Origin: Thalassospira profundimaris
Lineage (GTDB): Bacteria; Pseudomonadota; Alphaproteobacteria; Rhodospirillales; Thalassospiraceae
NCBI RefSeq assembly: GCF_003326675.1
Contig: NZ_JPWF01000009.1
Coordinates: 62,001 to 126,000, forward strand
Direction of reading: 5' to 3'
DNA: 64,000 nt
In this document: piece after piece, positions 37,192 to 45,767 of the stretch
How the letters are laid out: every line of letters begins with the position of its first letter
Position numbering within the stretch: the first letter of the stretch is position 1
The notes under the pieces: generated by a model
The model's database searches: none
Told to the model about the DNA's origin: nothing
Seen by the model: the letters and a program-made list of their open reading frames with translations, nothing else
Position numbers and translations under genes: made by a program

Positions 37192-38562
37192 ATGACGGAT
37201 CACAACGTTACCAGCGGAACGGCCCCAAACGGTGCGGGCAACGATCTGCGTTACATGCCCGGTTTCGGCAATGATTTTGAAACCGAGACGCTGCCCGGCG
37301 CTTTGCCGCAGGGGCAGAACAGTCCGCAAAAATGCCCCTACGGGCTTTATGCCGAACAGCTGTCCGGTTCGCCCTTTACCGCCCCGCGCGGCACCAATGA
37401 ACGGTCCTGGCTGTATCGTATTCGCCCCAGTGTGAAGCATAACGGGCGTTTTAATGCGGTGGATCGCGTGCATTGGAAAACCGCACCTTGCATGAATGAT
37501 CACAGTCTTGCGCTTGGTCAGTTGCGCTGGGACCCGGTGCCGATGCCCAAAGATGCAACCGATTTCATTTCGGGCATGCGGACGATTACGACGGCCGGTG
37601 ATGCGATGTCGCAATCGGGCATGGCAAGTCATGTCTATGTCTGCAATGCCGACATGGTGGATGACTATTTTTTCAATGCCGATGGTGAATTGCTGATTGT
37701 TCCCGAAAGCGGGACGCTTCGTATCTTTACCGAACTTGGCATCATGGATGTTGAACCACTTGAAATTGCATTGATCCCGCGTGGCATGCTGTTCAAGGTT
37801 TCAATCCTTTCTGCCGGCATCGATGGTGGTGCACGCGGCTATGTCTGCGAAAACTACGGCGCGAAATTTACCTTGCCGGAACGTGGGCCAATCGGGGCGA
37901 ACTGCCTTGCCAACCCACGTGATTTCAAAACGCCTGTTGCCGCCTATGAGGACAAGGAAACCCCGTGTCGGGTACTGGTGAAATGGTGTGGTCAGTTCCA
38001 TGAAACGGAAATTGGCCATTCACCGCTCGATGTTGTCGCCTGGCATGGCAATTACACACCGTTCAAATATGATCTTCGGACATTCTCGCCGGTTGGTGCG
38101 ATCCTGTTTGATCATCCTGATCCGTCGATCTTTACGGTTCTTACTGCCCCTTCGGGTGAGGCGGGCACCGCCAATATCGATTTCGTCATCTTCCCGCCGC
38201 GCTGGATGGTTGCCGAACATACCTTCCGTCCGCCTTGGTATCACCGCAATATCATGTCGGAATTCATGGGGCTGATTTGCGGCCAGTATGATGCCAAGGA
38301 ACAAGGCTTTGTTCCTGGCGGGATGAGTCTGCATAACATGATGCTGGCGCATGGGCCTGATGCCTTCGGATTTGAAAAGGCATCCAATGGCGAACTGGGG
38401 CCGCAGAAACTCGATGGCACGATGGCCTTCATGTTTGAAACCCGGTTCCCGCAACAGCTGACGAAATTTGCCGCCGAACTTGAAACGCTTCAGGACGACT
38501 ATCTTGATTGTTGGGATGGTCTGGAACGCAAATTCGATGGCACGCCCGAAGGTCGCCCGTAA
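37192..38562 (+). CDS. hmgA: Homogentisate 1,2-dioxygenase
   Basis: 456 residues from the ATG at 37192 with GGGAAAAGG upstream. The chain matches the family over its length ([20 protein letters not shown] at the start, [13 protein letters not shown]). Iron ligands are visible as [16 protein letters not shown] (His and Glu) and the later LAHGPD (His). It opens the ring of homogentisate to maleylacetoacetate. It is first of three genes that finish the pathway, in step order except that the hydrolase comes before the isomerase. Confidence 0.95.
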   Translation: MTDHNVTSGTAPNGAGNDLRYMPGFGNDFETETLPGALPQGQNSPQKCPYGLYAEQLSGSPFTAPRGTNERSWLYRIRPSVKHNGRFNAVDRVHWKTAPCMNDHSLALGQLRWDPVPMPKDATDFISGMRTITTAGDAMSQSGMASHVYVCNADMVDDYFFNADGELLIVPESGTLRIFTELGIMDVEPLEIALIPRGMLFKVSILSAGIDGGARGYVCENYGAKFTLPERGPIGANCLANPRDFKTPVAAYEDKETPCRVLVKWCGQFHETEIGHSPLDVVAWHGNYTPFKYDLRTFSPVGAILFDHPDPSIFTVLTAPSGEAGTANIDFVIFPPRWMVAEHTFRPPWYHRNIMSEFMGLICGQYDAKEQGFVPGGMSLHNMMLAHGPDAFGFEKASNGELGPQKLDGTMAFMFETRFPQQLTKFAAELETLQDDYLDCWDGLERKFDGTPEGRP

Positions 38563-38627
38563 CGGGGCCCGCAAAAAAAAGAATATTTCAGGACTTAACG
38601 ACAAGAATGCCGGAGGCATGAAAACCG

Positions 38628-39647
38628 ATGAAACTCGCAACTCTTAAAAACGGCACCCGTGACGGACAGCTGGTTCTGGTGACCCGCGATCTGGAATTCT
38701 ATGTAGATGCCAGTGCGATTGCGCCAACCCTTCAGGCTGCGCTTGATAACTGGGCCGATGTTGCGCCGCGCTTGCGCGAACTTTCTGATGAAGTCGAAGC
38801 CGGTTCGACCATCGCCAAGCGCATCAAACTTGATATGACACAGCTTCACTCCCCCTTGCCGCGTGCGTTTCAATGGGCGGATGGGTCGGCCTATGTCAAT
38901 CACGTCGAACTGGTGCGCAAGGCCCGCGGGGCCGAAATGCCGCAAAGCTTCTGGACCGATCCGCTGATGTATCAGGGCGGGTCTGACAGTTTCCTTGGTC
39001 CGCGTGACGATATCCTGATGGCTGACACCGCCTGGGGCATCGATATGGAAGGCGAGATTGCCGTCATCACCGACGACGTCCCGATGGGCGCAAGTCTGGA
39101 TCAGGCACGTTCTGCCATTCGTCTGATCATGCTGGTCAATGACGTATCGCTGCGTGGTTTGATCCCCGGTGAACTTGCCAAGGGATTTGGCTTCTTCCAG
39201 TCCAAACCGTCTTCGGCATTTTCGCCGGTTGCCGTTACGCCGGATGAACTCGGTGATGCATGGGATGGCGGCAAGGTTAACCTGCCTTTGGCTGTTGATC
39301 TGAATGGCAAGCCGTTTGGTCGCGCCAATGCCGGGGTCGATATGACCTTTGATTTTGCGCAGCTTGTTGCCCATGCCGCACGCACCCGTCCGCTTGTTGC
39401 GGGCACAATCATCGGGTCTGGCACAGTTTCAAACAAACTTGATGGCGAACCGGGCAAGCCGGTGGATCAGGGTGGCGCGGGCTATTCCTGCATTGCCGAA
39501 ATCCGCATGATCGAAACCATCAACACCGGCACGGCGGCAACCCCGTTCCTGCAATTTGGCGACCAGGTCAAGATTGACATGATCGGTGCCGATGGAAAAT
39601 CAATCTTCGGCGCGATTGATCAGACTGTTCGTCAATACAAGGGGTGA
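38628..39647 (+). CDS. Fumarylacetoacetate hydrolase family protein
   Basis: 339 residues. The catalytic-domain signatures include WGIDMEGEIAVITDDV (acidic metal ligands) and the conserved VNDVSLRGLIP with KGFGFFQSKPSSAFSPVAVT. Fumarylacetoacetase splits fumarylacetoacetate into fumarate and acetoacetate, the last step of tyrosine breakdown. It is the shorter bacterial form. It sits between hmgA and the isomerase gene, ten bases before the latter, so it belongs to the same operon. Confidence 0.9.
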   Translation: MKLATLKNGTRDGQLVLVTRDLEFYVDASAIAPTLQAALDNWADVAPRLRELSDEVEAGSTIAKRIKLDMTQLHSPLPRAFQWADGSAYVNHVELVRKARGAEMPQSFWTDPLMYQGGSDSFLGPRDDILMADTAWGIDMEGEIAVITDDVPMGASLDQARSAIRLIMLVNDVSLRGLIPGELAKGFGFFQSKPSSAFSPVAVTPDELGDAWDGGKVNLPLAVDLNGKPFGRANAGVDMTFDFAQLVAHAARTRPLVAGTIIGSGTVSNKLDGEPGKPVDQGGAGYSCIAEIRMIETINTGTAATPFLQFGDQVKIDMIGADGKSIFGAIDQTVRQYKG

Positions 39648-39656
39648 TATCGGGTT

Positions 39657-40310
39657 ATGAGCGATGTGATCCTGTATGATTACTGGCGATCCTCGGCAAG
39701 TTACCGGGTGCGGATTGCGTTGGGGCTTGTGAATATTCCCTATCAGACGGTGCCGGTTGATTTGCTGGCCGGTATTCACAAGGTCCCCGACTTTTTGAAG
39801 CGCAATCCTCAGGGGCTTGTCCCCACGCTTGAAATTGACGGGATCATCATGACCCAGTCGGTTTCGATCATCGAATATCTTGATGAAACCCGGCCGGGGC
39901 AGGGATTGCTGCCAACCGATACTTTGGCCCGGCAACGCGTGCGCGCCCTGTCGCACGCCATTGCCATGGATATTCATCCCGTTTGCAATCTGGGTGTCGT
40001 GCGCCATGTCATGGATATGGCGTCCGCCCATGGCGATGACCCGGATACGATCCGGCAAAACTGGATGGAGAAATATATCGGTACCGGCTTGGCCGCGTTC
40101 GAGGCCATGTTGGCCAAGGATGATAACAGTGGCGATTTCTGCCACGGGAACCGTCCATCAATGGCCGATATCTGCCTGATCCCGCAGATTTATAATGCCC
40201 GCCGCTGGAATGTGAGTATTGCTCGCTTTCCGCGGATCAGGGCGATTGAACAAAGCTGTGCGGCCATTGACGCCTTTACCAATGCCCATCCGGACAAGTG
40301 CCCGCGCTAG
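39657..40310 (+). CDS. maiA: Maleylacetoacetate isomerase (zeta-class glutathione transferase)
   Basis: 217 residues. The N-terminal thioredoxin-like domain has YWRSSASYRVRIAL, in which the usual SSCS active-site motif reads SSAS; the first serine, thought to contact glutathione, is kept while the cysteine is alanine. NPQGLVPTLEIDG and the C-terminal helical domain are normal. It isomerises maleylacetoacetate to fumarylacetoacetate with glutathione. Last gene of the hmgA operon. Confidence 0.92.
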   Translation: MSDVILYDYWRSSASYRVRIALGLVNIPYQTVPVDLLAGIHKVPDFLKRNPQGLVPTLEIDGIIMTQSVSIIEYLDETRPGQGLLPTDTLARQRVRALSHAIAMDIHPVCNLGVVRHVMDMASAHGDDPDTIRQNWMEKYIGTGLAAFEAMLAKDDNSGDFCHGNRPSMADICLIPQIYNARRWNVSIARFPRIRAIEQSCAAIDAFTNAHPDKCPR

Positions 40311-40319
40311 CCGCGCGGG
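40301..40319. terminator. Possible hairpin terminator at the end of maiA
   Basis: CCCGCGC and GCGCGGG form a 7-bp stem whose loop TAGCC contains the maiA stop codon. No T-run follows. It lies in the 34-base gap between convergent genes. Confidence 0.4.
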
Positions 40320-40344
40320 TGCTTGGTCTGTGATTTTCCTGTGC

Positions 40345-41937
40345 CTAAACCCCGATCGCCATACCGTCGCTTCGCGGATCATGGGCGCCGTCGACAAAGC
40401 CGCCTTCGTCAATGCGAATGATACCGGCCTGACCGGCAAGCGCACTTTGTGCTTCAATCGCGCGCAGGATGTGTCCGCGCTTTGACAGTGTGTCAAACAC
40501 CTCATCGCCTGCATCGACTTCAAGTTTCAAACTGTCATTGCTATCAGAAAATGTCTTGCCCAACAGGAAGCGCGGCTTGGCAAGGGCATCGGCTGGGGAC
40601 AGGCCAAAATCAAGCACACGGGTCAACAACATCGCCAATGTTTGCGGCTGCCCATCCGCCCCCTGGGTGCCATACAGCAGATGCGGTTTGCCATTTTTCA
40701 GGGCCAATCCGGGATTAAGCGTATAGAACGGGCGTTTGCCGGGTTTGAAGCTGTTCGGGTGGTCCGGATTGGTGGTGAATGCCGCCCCACGGTTCTGCCA
40801 GACAATGCCGGTATCACCCGCGACAACCCCGCTGCCCCAATCGAAATAGGTACTTTGCAGAACGCTTGCGCAATTGCCCTGCGCGTCCTTGGCGGCAAGG
40901 AATACCGTATCGCCATGTCGGAACGGATGTGGCCAGTCGAGGGCCTTGGATGTCGAAATATTGGCTGCCGCGGTTTTGAGCTTTGCCGGATCAAGCATCG
41001 CTGTGAAATCATTCAGGGCAAAATCGGGATCACCGATTTGATCGCGTTCGAAAAATGCCTGCTTGATGGCCTCGACCACCAGATGGAAATGATCGGCATC
41101 GCCTTCGGCCCAGTTTTTGGGGCCAAGTTCGCGCAAGGCCCCCATGGTCATCAGCGTTGCCAGACCTTGTGTCGGGGCAGGCGGGGCAAACAGGGTGACA
41201 TCACCATAATCAAGGGATACCGCATCAACCGTGCGGGTGCGGGTTTTGGCAAGGTCGGCCTTGGTGATTGGCGATCCGACAGCAGACAGACCGGCAACAA
41301 TCCGCTCGGACAGGGTGCCTTCATAGAAATCGCGCGCACCGTTTTGCGCGATCAGTTTCAGGCTTTCAGCCAGTTGCGGCTGATAAAACATCTCGCCCGC
41401 CACCGGCATCTTGCCGTTGGGCGCAAAGATATCGGTAAAGCCCGGCCAGTTGGCGATGTCATCTTTGCGGAAATCAAGCCAGAAGCATTGTGACGCACTG
41501 ATCGGAAAGCCGTTTTCGGCAAGATCAATGGCGGGTGCAATCAGATCGGAAAGTGTCTTTTTGCCGTCCCAATGACGTGCCGAATGATCCAGCGCATGTT
41601 GCCAGGAATCCACCGTGCAGGCGGTGGTCAGGGTCGAGCCCGGACCGCGCAGCGGGATCGGTTTGCCCGCATCGGCAAAGCTGCCGGGATTTTGAACGGC
41701 CTGCCCGATGCCCATAAAGGATTGCACCTTCCCCGATGCATCCGACACCATCCAGACCGCATCCCCGCCAATGCCGCAGAAATGCGGGTATGTTACCGCT
41801 AACATTGCTGCTGTTGCGACCACGGCCTCAATCGCGGTGCCGCCATCACGCAGGACTTGTGCGCCGGCCTCGCTGGCGGCGGTGCTGGGGCTGGTGATCA
41901 TGGCGCGATGCGTTTGGGCAGATGAACTATCAGGCAT
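40345..41937 (-). CDS. Gamma-glutamyltransferase family enzyme, apparently cytoplasmic
   Basis: 530 residues. The N-terminal glycine-rich GGTAIEAVVATAAMLAVTYP and PHFCGIGGDAVWM are typical, and HGDTVFLAAKDAQGNCAS corresponds to the autocatalytic cleavage site, with Thr of DTVF as the presumed nucleophile. Classical enzymes are periplasmic, but no signal peptide is seen here. It resembles the cytosolic branch whose substrates may be amides other than glutathione. It is divergent from the GntR-type regulator and shares a 12-bp palindrome with the transporter promoter at 43.4 kb, so it likely belongs to the same pathway. Confidence 0.85.
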   Translation of the reverse strand: MPDSSSAQTHRAMITSPSTAASEAGAQVLRDGGTAIEAVVATAAMLAVTYPHFCGIGGDAVWMVSDASGKVQSFMGIGQAVQNPGSFADAGKPIPLRGPGSTLTTACTVDSWQHALDHSARHWDGKKTLSDLIAPAIDLAENGFPISASQCFWLDFRKDDIANWPGFTDIFAPNGKMPVAGEMFYQPQLAESLKLIAQNGARDFYEGTLSERIVAGLSAVGSPITKADLAKTRTRTVDAVSLDYGDVTLFAPPAPTQGLATLMTMGALRELGPKNWAEGDADHFHLVVEAIKQAFFERDQIGDPDFALNDFTAMLDPAKLKTAAANISTSKALDWPHPFRHGDTVFLAAKDAQGNCASVLQSTYFDWGSGVVAGDTGIVWQNRGAAFTTNPDHPNSFKPGKRPFYTLNPGLALKNGKPHLLYGTQGADGQPQTLAMLLTRVLDFGLSPADALAKPRFLLGKTFSDSNDSLKLEVDAGDEVFDTLSKRGHILRAIEAQSALAGQAGIIRIDEGGFVDGAHDPRSDGMAIGV

Positions 41938-42009
41938 TGTCGGTCTTCTTTCTGCGATTTTGTCAGCGATGAATGTCTGTCAGGTGAAAGGCGGATCAGC
42001 AGTGGCGAA

Positions 42010-42021
42010 ATTGCATGCAAT
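42010..42021. promoter_or_regulatory. Palindrome ATTGCATGCAAT, first copy
   Basis: A perfect 12-bp palindrome in the 127-base divergent region between the gamma-glutamyltransferase-like gene and the GntR-type gene. An identical copy is at 43413-43424. Related TGCAT-containing sequences (AAATGCAAAC, TTGTATGCACC) follow it up to the GntR start. Confidence 0.65.
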
Positions 42022-42064
42022 CAATTATACAAATGCAAACAGTTTATTGTATGCACCATAAGAA

Positions 42065-42790
42065 ATGGCGGTTGGGATGAAGGCGGCGGACAAGGCAAAA
42101 CATCGTACGGACATGATCAGTTCGGCATTGCGTTCGGCAATCCTTGAACGTGTTCTGATGCCCGGCATGAAGCTCCCCGAAGATTCCCTTGGCGAACGAT
42201 TCGGTGTCAGCCGCACGCTTATTCGGCAATCCCTTGAACGACTTGCCGCCGAAGGTCTGGTTGAGCTTCGCCGCAACAAGGGCGCGATGGTGGCCAAGCC
42301 CAGCCTTGAAGAAGCACGTGATCTGTTTGAATTGCGCACCCAGATCGAAGACCTTGTGATCAGCCGCGTGATCAAGAATATGAGCCCGGCACTTCTGGCA
42401 GAACTCGAAGGTCATCTGGCCAAGGAAGTTGCCGCCGAACACGCATCCGAACCGATTTCGATCCGCCTGGCGACCGAGTTCCATATCCTGCTGGCCAAGC
42501 TTTCGGGAAGCCCGGTCTTGCTGCGCTATGTCGAGGAAATCGGATATCGCTGTGGCTTGACGCTGTCGCTGTATGCCCGGCCGCATTCGACCGATTGCGG
42601 TATTCAGGAACACCGCCAGATCATCGAAGCCCTGTCGAAGGGCGATGCGGATGCTGCGCGTAAATTGATGCGTCATCACCTGACCGCCGTGGCTGACCGT
42701 GCGCTTTTCACCACCGAAGAAGGCGGGCCGCTTTTGTATCTGGATGCCCTTGAACCCTATGCCAAAAAAGTGCGCGACGGCGGGGCATAA
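42065..42790 (+). CDS. GntR-family transcriptional regulator (FCD subfamily)
   Basis: 241 residues. The winged helix is at about 10-75 (LRSAILERVLMPGMKLPEDS, then FGVSRTLIRQSLERLAAEG). The C-terminal FCD domain has the metal-binding pattern: the residues around RLATEFHILLAKLSG, IQEHRQIIEALSKGD and LMRHHLTAV supply the histidines. It probably regulates both flanking transcription units through the repeated palindrome ATTGCATGCAAT. The effector would be a carboxylate or amide from the imported substrate. Confidence 0.92.
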   Translation: MAVGMKAADKAKHRTDMISSALRSAILERVLMPGMKLPEDSLGERFGVSRTLIRQSLERLAAEGLVELRRNKGAMVAKPSLEEARDLFELRTQIEDLVISRVIKNMSPALLAELEGHLAKEVAAEHASEPISIRLATEFHILLAKLSGSPVLLRYVEEIGYRCGLTLSLYARPHSTDCGIQEHRQIIEALSKGDADAARKLMRHHLTAVADRALFTTEEGGPLLYLDALEPYAKKVRDGGA

Positions 42791-42903
42791 TGCAACAGTG
42801 CCGCCGCGCACGTGATCGCCTGTCCGCAAGAGCAGACGATCAGTTCCAGCAAATAGGTGTTGGTTCGGATATGACGGGCGCACGATATTCCCAAACGGCG
42901 TGA

Positions 42904-43329
42904 TTATGCCTTGATGCCTTTGCGCACCAGAATGCGTTCGGCACTTTCATTCCAGACATCCATTTTGACGATCTTGCCGTTTTCAATCACGAAACGGTCG
43001 ACATAACGGTTGCCTTCAAACGGTGTTCCGTCCGGCCATTCGCCGTAAAGCCAGCCGGTGCTATACACCACGGTCTGGCCGTTGGTGTTGGCGACATCAA
43101 ACTGACCGAATTTCTTTTTCACCCATTTATAGCGTGCGGCATTAAAGGCCGTGGTGCCCGACGGATGGTCGTATTTCTGACCATCGGTAAAGGTGATCAC
43201 GACATCATCAGACATGAAAGTCGCCGCCAGTTCGGGGTCGGGCTTCATGGATGCATCAAGAAAATCGCGCACGGTCTGGGCTTCGGGCGGCAGTGTATCA
43301 AGCACATTTACCGCAGTCTGATCGGTCAT
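42904..43329 (-). CDS. SnoaL-like (nuclear transport factor 2 fold) protein
   Basis: 141 residues. The layout of the N-terminal helix (VRDFLDASMKPDPELAATFM), the strand VVITFTDGQKYD, and the late FEGNRYVDRFVIENGKIVKM fits a SnoaL-like cone-shaped domain. Such proteins are small enzymes or ligand carriers and the reaction cannot be inferred. It is divergent from the second ABC importer and shares its regulatory region, so a role in handling the imported compound is plausible. Confidence 0.75.
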   Translation of the reverse strand: MTDQTAVNVLDTLPPEAQTVRDFLDASMKPDPELAATFMSDDVVITFTDGQKYDHPSGTTAFNAARYKWVKKKFGQFDVANTNGQTVVYSTGWLYGEWPDGTPFEGNRYVDRFVIENGKIVKMDVWNESAERILVRKGIKA

Positions 43330-43404
43330 CGGGAATCCTCATTCACTGCAATTGATCTGTGATCAGCATAATACGTAGGCGAAAAATTTGCATGCACTAA
43401 TTTT

Positions 43405-43424
43405 ATGCAATAATTGCATGCAAT
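43405..43424. promoter_or_regulatory. Overlapping palindromes, second copy of ATTGCATGCAAT
   Basis: ATGCAAT-A-ATTGCAT (43405-43419) overlaps ATTGCATGCAAT (43413-43424), the same 12 bases as at 42010-42021. Further TGCATGC and TATGCAT sequences lie at 43390 and 43431. They are in the 268-base divergent region between the SnoaL-like gene and the importer. The rest of this region shows no gene. Confidence 0.7.
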
Positions 43425-43597
43425 TTGCGTATGCATGAGGCAAATGGCTTTGGAGAAATGATATCGAATCCCATAAGTAATTGATTTCGCATGATTTTGA
43501 TTCTTGGCACGGGCTTTGCTGCAATGCGGTGGTAGTTCGGCGCGTATCGTGAAACTGCGACGACCGAATGCGAAGTCACATAATCAGGGAGTCTCAC

Positions 43598-44785
43598 ATG
43601 CCTATTTCTTCGCCTATTCCGAAACTGACGCGCCGTGCCGCCCTGTTGGGTGCTGCTGCTGCGATGATGTTTGCTGCCACCTTGCCTGTCCATAACGCCC
43701 GTGCTGATGAAACCGTAAAGCTCGGCCTTGTTGCTGCGCTCAGTGGTCAGTCGGCCAAATCGGGTGAAGCAATTACGCGTGGCATTACCCTTGCGATTGA
43801 CAAGATCAATGCTGCGGGTGGCGTTCTTGGCAAGCCGCTTGAACTTGTTTCCCGCGATGATGAAAGCAACCCGGGCAAAGGTCTGGTTGCGGCCCGTGAA
43901 CTGGCACAGCGCGAAGGCGTTGCTGCGATCATTGGTGGTCTTGATACGCCGGTATCCTTTGCCATCGTCCCGTATGCCAACCAGCAGAAAATTCCGTTCA
44001 TCGGTCCGTGGGCTGCTGGCACTGGCATCACCAAAAACGGTGCGGAAGAAAACTATGTGTTCCGCGTTTCCGCCGTTGATGAATATGTCGACGAGGCGAT
44101 CACGGAATATCTGATTGCAAATTACGGTGCCAAAAAACCGGGCATGATCCTGATCAACAACCCGTGGGGGGAATCCAACGAGAAGGGTTTGCTCAAGGCG
44201 CTTGAAAAACGTGGCATGACCCATGCCGGGATCGAAAAGTTTGAATCAAACGACGTTGACGTTGTCCCGCAGTTGACCCGTCTGAAAGAAAGCGGTGCAG
44301 ACTCTCTGTTCGTTGTTGCCAACGTTGCCCCGACCGCACAGGTGATCAAGTCGCTTGATCGTATGGGCTGGGATGTTCCGATTTCTTCGCATTGGGGCCC
44401 GGCGGGCGGTCGCTTTACCGAACTGGCAGGCAAATCCGGCGAGAAAGTCCACTTTATCCAGACCTATCTGTTTACCGATGCAACCAGCCCGATGTTCGTC
44501 GAGCTTCAGAAAAAGTTCCCGGAAATCAAAACCCTTGCCGACGTGACCCCGGCAACCGGCATTGCCAACGCTTATGACGCCACCCTTTTGATTGCAGCGG
44601 CCATCGAAAAAGCCGGCTCGACCGAAGGCCCAGCCATCCGTGCCGCGATGTACGAGATTTCGGGCGTCGAAGGCATGATCAAAACCTATGACAAGCCGTT
44701 CACCCCGGACGATCAGGACGCGCTTGGCCCGGAAGACTACACCTTCGCGCATTTCGTCGAAGGCCAGATCATTCCGATTAAATAA
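43598..44785 (+). CDS. ABC transporter substrate-binding protein, branched-chain amino acid/amide type
   Basis: 395 residues from the ATG at 43598, which has GGGAG upstream. The signal peptide (LTRRAALLGAAAAMMFAAT, cleavage after an NARA-like site near residue 35) could be used by Tat or Sec. The mature type I binding fold begins ETVKLGLVAALSGQSAKSG and contains VSRDDESNPGKGLVAARELA. It shares the fold but little obvious sequence with the protein at 25599, so the two importers differ in substrate. A strong hairpin follows the stop. Confidence 0.9.
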   Translation: MPISSPIPKLTRRAALLGAAAAMMFAATLPVHNARADETVKLGLVAALSGQSAKSGEAITRGITLAIDKINAAGGVLGKPLELVSRDDESNPGKGLVAARELAQREGVAAIIGGLDTPVSFAIVPYANQQKIPFIGPWAAGTGITKNGAEENYVFRVSAVDEYVDEAITEYLIANYGAKKPGMILINNPWGESNEKGLLKALEKRGMTHAGIEKFESNDVDVVPQLTRLKESGADSLFVVANVAPTAQVIKSLDRMGWDVPISSHWGPAGGRFTELAGKSGEKVHFIQTYLFTDATSPMFVELQKKFPEIKTLADVTPATGIANAYDATLLIAAAIEKAGSTEGPAIRAAMYEISGVEGMIKTYDKPFTPDDQDALGPEDYTFAHFVEGQIIPIK

Positions 44786-44799
44786 GCCGATCTTTTTAC

Positions 44800-44840
44800 C
44801 CCTGTGCGGTGCGATCCCATCCCGTATCGCACAGGGTTTT
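44800..44840 (+). terminator. Hairpin with T-run between the binding-protein and permease genes
   Basis: CCCTGTGCG (44800-44808) pairs with CGCACAGGG (44828-44836), followed by TTTT. An inner GTGCGAT/ATCGCAC pairing competes with the lower stem. It lies within the operon, so it should only partly stop transcription and favour the binding protein. Confidence 0.7.
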
Positions 44841-44891
44841 ATTCCTTTTGAATGATGCGCTTTGACGCAGGACATAAACAGGCGACTGGCA

Positions 44892-45767
44892 ATGACATTA
44901 TTAATCGCAGCCCTGATTACCGGGATCGGTCTGGGCAGTATGTACGGACTGATCGCACTTGGTTTTCAGATCACCTATTCGGTGTCCTCAAAGGTCAATT
45001 TCGCCCAAGGATCAATGGTGATGCTGGGCGCGGTATTGGGCTTTGTTTTTTGTGAACAATACGGCTTTCCGGTCATTGTCGGTTATCCGCTTGCCATCCT
45101 GTGCTGTGGCTTTGCCGGTATTCTAGTCGAGTTTTTCCTTGTTCGTCCCTTTGCCATTCGCAATTCCGAAGCCTGGCTGATGGCGACGGTTGCCGGCGGC
45201 ATTTTGCTTGATAACGCGGTGCTTTTTACCTTTGGCAATGAACCGCGCACGTTGCCATCCGCCCTTGTTGGCGAAACCTGGAATATCTTTGGGACGGGTG
45301 TTTATCCGCAACAAATCCTGATCCCGATTGCGGCCATCGGTGTGGCCCTGGCCCTTCATGCGCTGTTCCGCCATACCCGACAGGGCCGTGCGCTTTTGGC
45401 GGTGGTGCAAAACCTTCAGGCCGCAAAGCTGATGGGGATCAACACAACCGTGATGGTCACCGGTTCCTTTGCCATTTCATCAATGCTTGCGGGCTGTGCC
45501 GGTCTGTTGATTGCGCCGCTGTTCTCGGTGCATTCGGACATGGGCACGCTTTTTGGTCTCAAGGCGTTTGCGGTTGCCATTCTGGGCGGCATGACATCGG
45601 CCTATAGCGTGATGCTTGCAGGCTTTATCTATGGTCTGGTCGAGGCCGCTGTGACCACCTATCTCGGATCGTCCTATACCTTCATCGTCGTGTTCGCACT
45701 TGTGATTGCGGTCCTGACCATCAAACCAAGCGGCCTGTTTGGTCGTGCAGCGATCAAGAAGGTCTGA
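44892..45767 (+). CDS. ABC transporter permease, LivH type (second importer)
   Basis: 291 residues from the ATG at 44892; a TTG 30 bases upstream is possible. It begins with a typical LivH pattern (TGIGLGSMYGLIALGFQI, then VNFAQGSMVMLGA) and has about eight membrane segments. Its stop shares one base with the start of the next gene (TGATG), so the fused permease-ATPase protein is made alongside it. Confidence 0.9.
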   Translation: MTLLIAALITGIGLGSMYGLIALGFQITYSVSSKVNFAQGSMVMLGAVLGFVFCEQYGFPVIVGYPLAILCCGFAGILVEFFLVRPFAIRNSEAWLMATVAGGILLDNAVLFTFGNEPRTLPSALVGETWNIFGTGVYPQQILIPIAAIGVALALHALFRHTRQGRALLAVVQNLQAAKLMGINTTVMVTGSFAISSMLAGCAGLLIAPLFSVHSDMGTLFGLKAFAVAILGGMTSAYSVMLAGFIYGLVEAAVTTYLGSSYTFIVVFALVIAVLTIKPSGLFGRAAIKKV

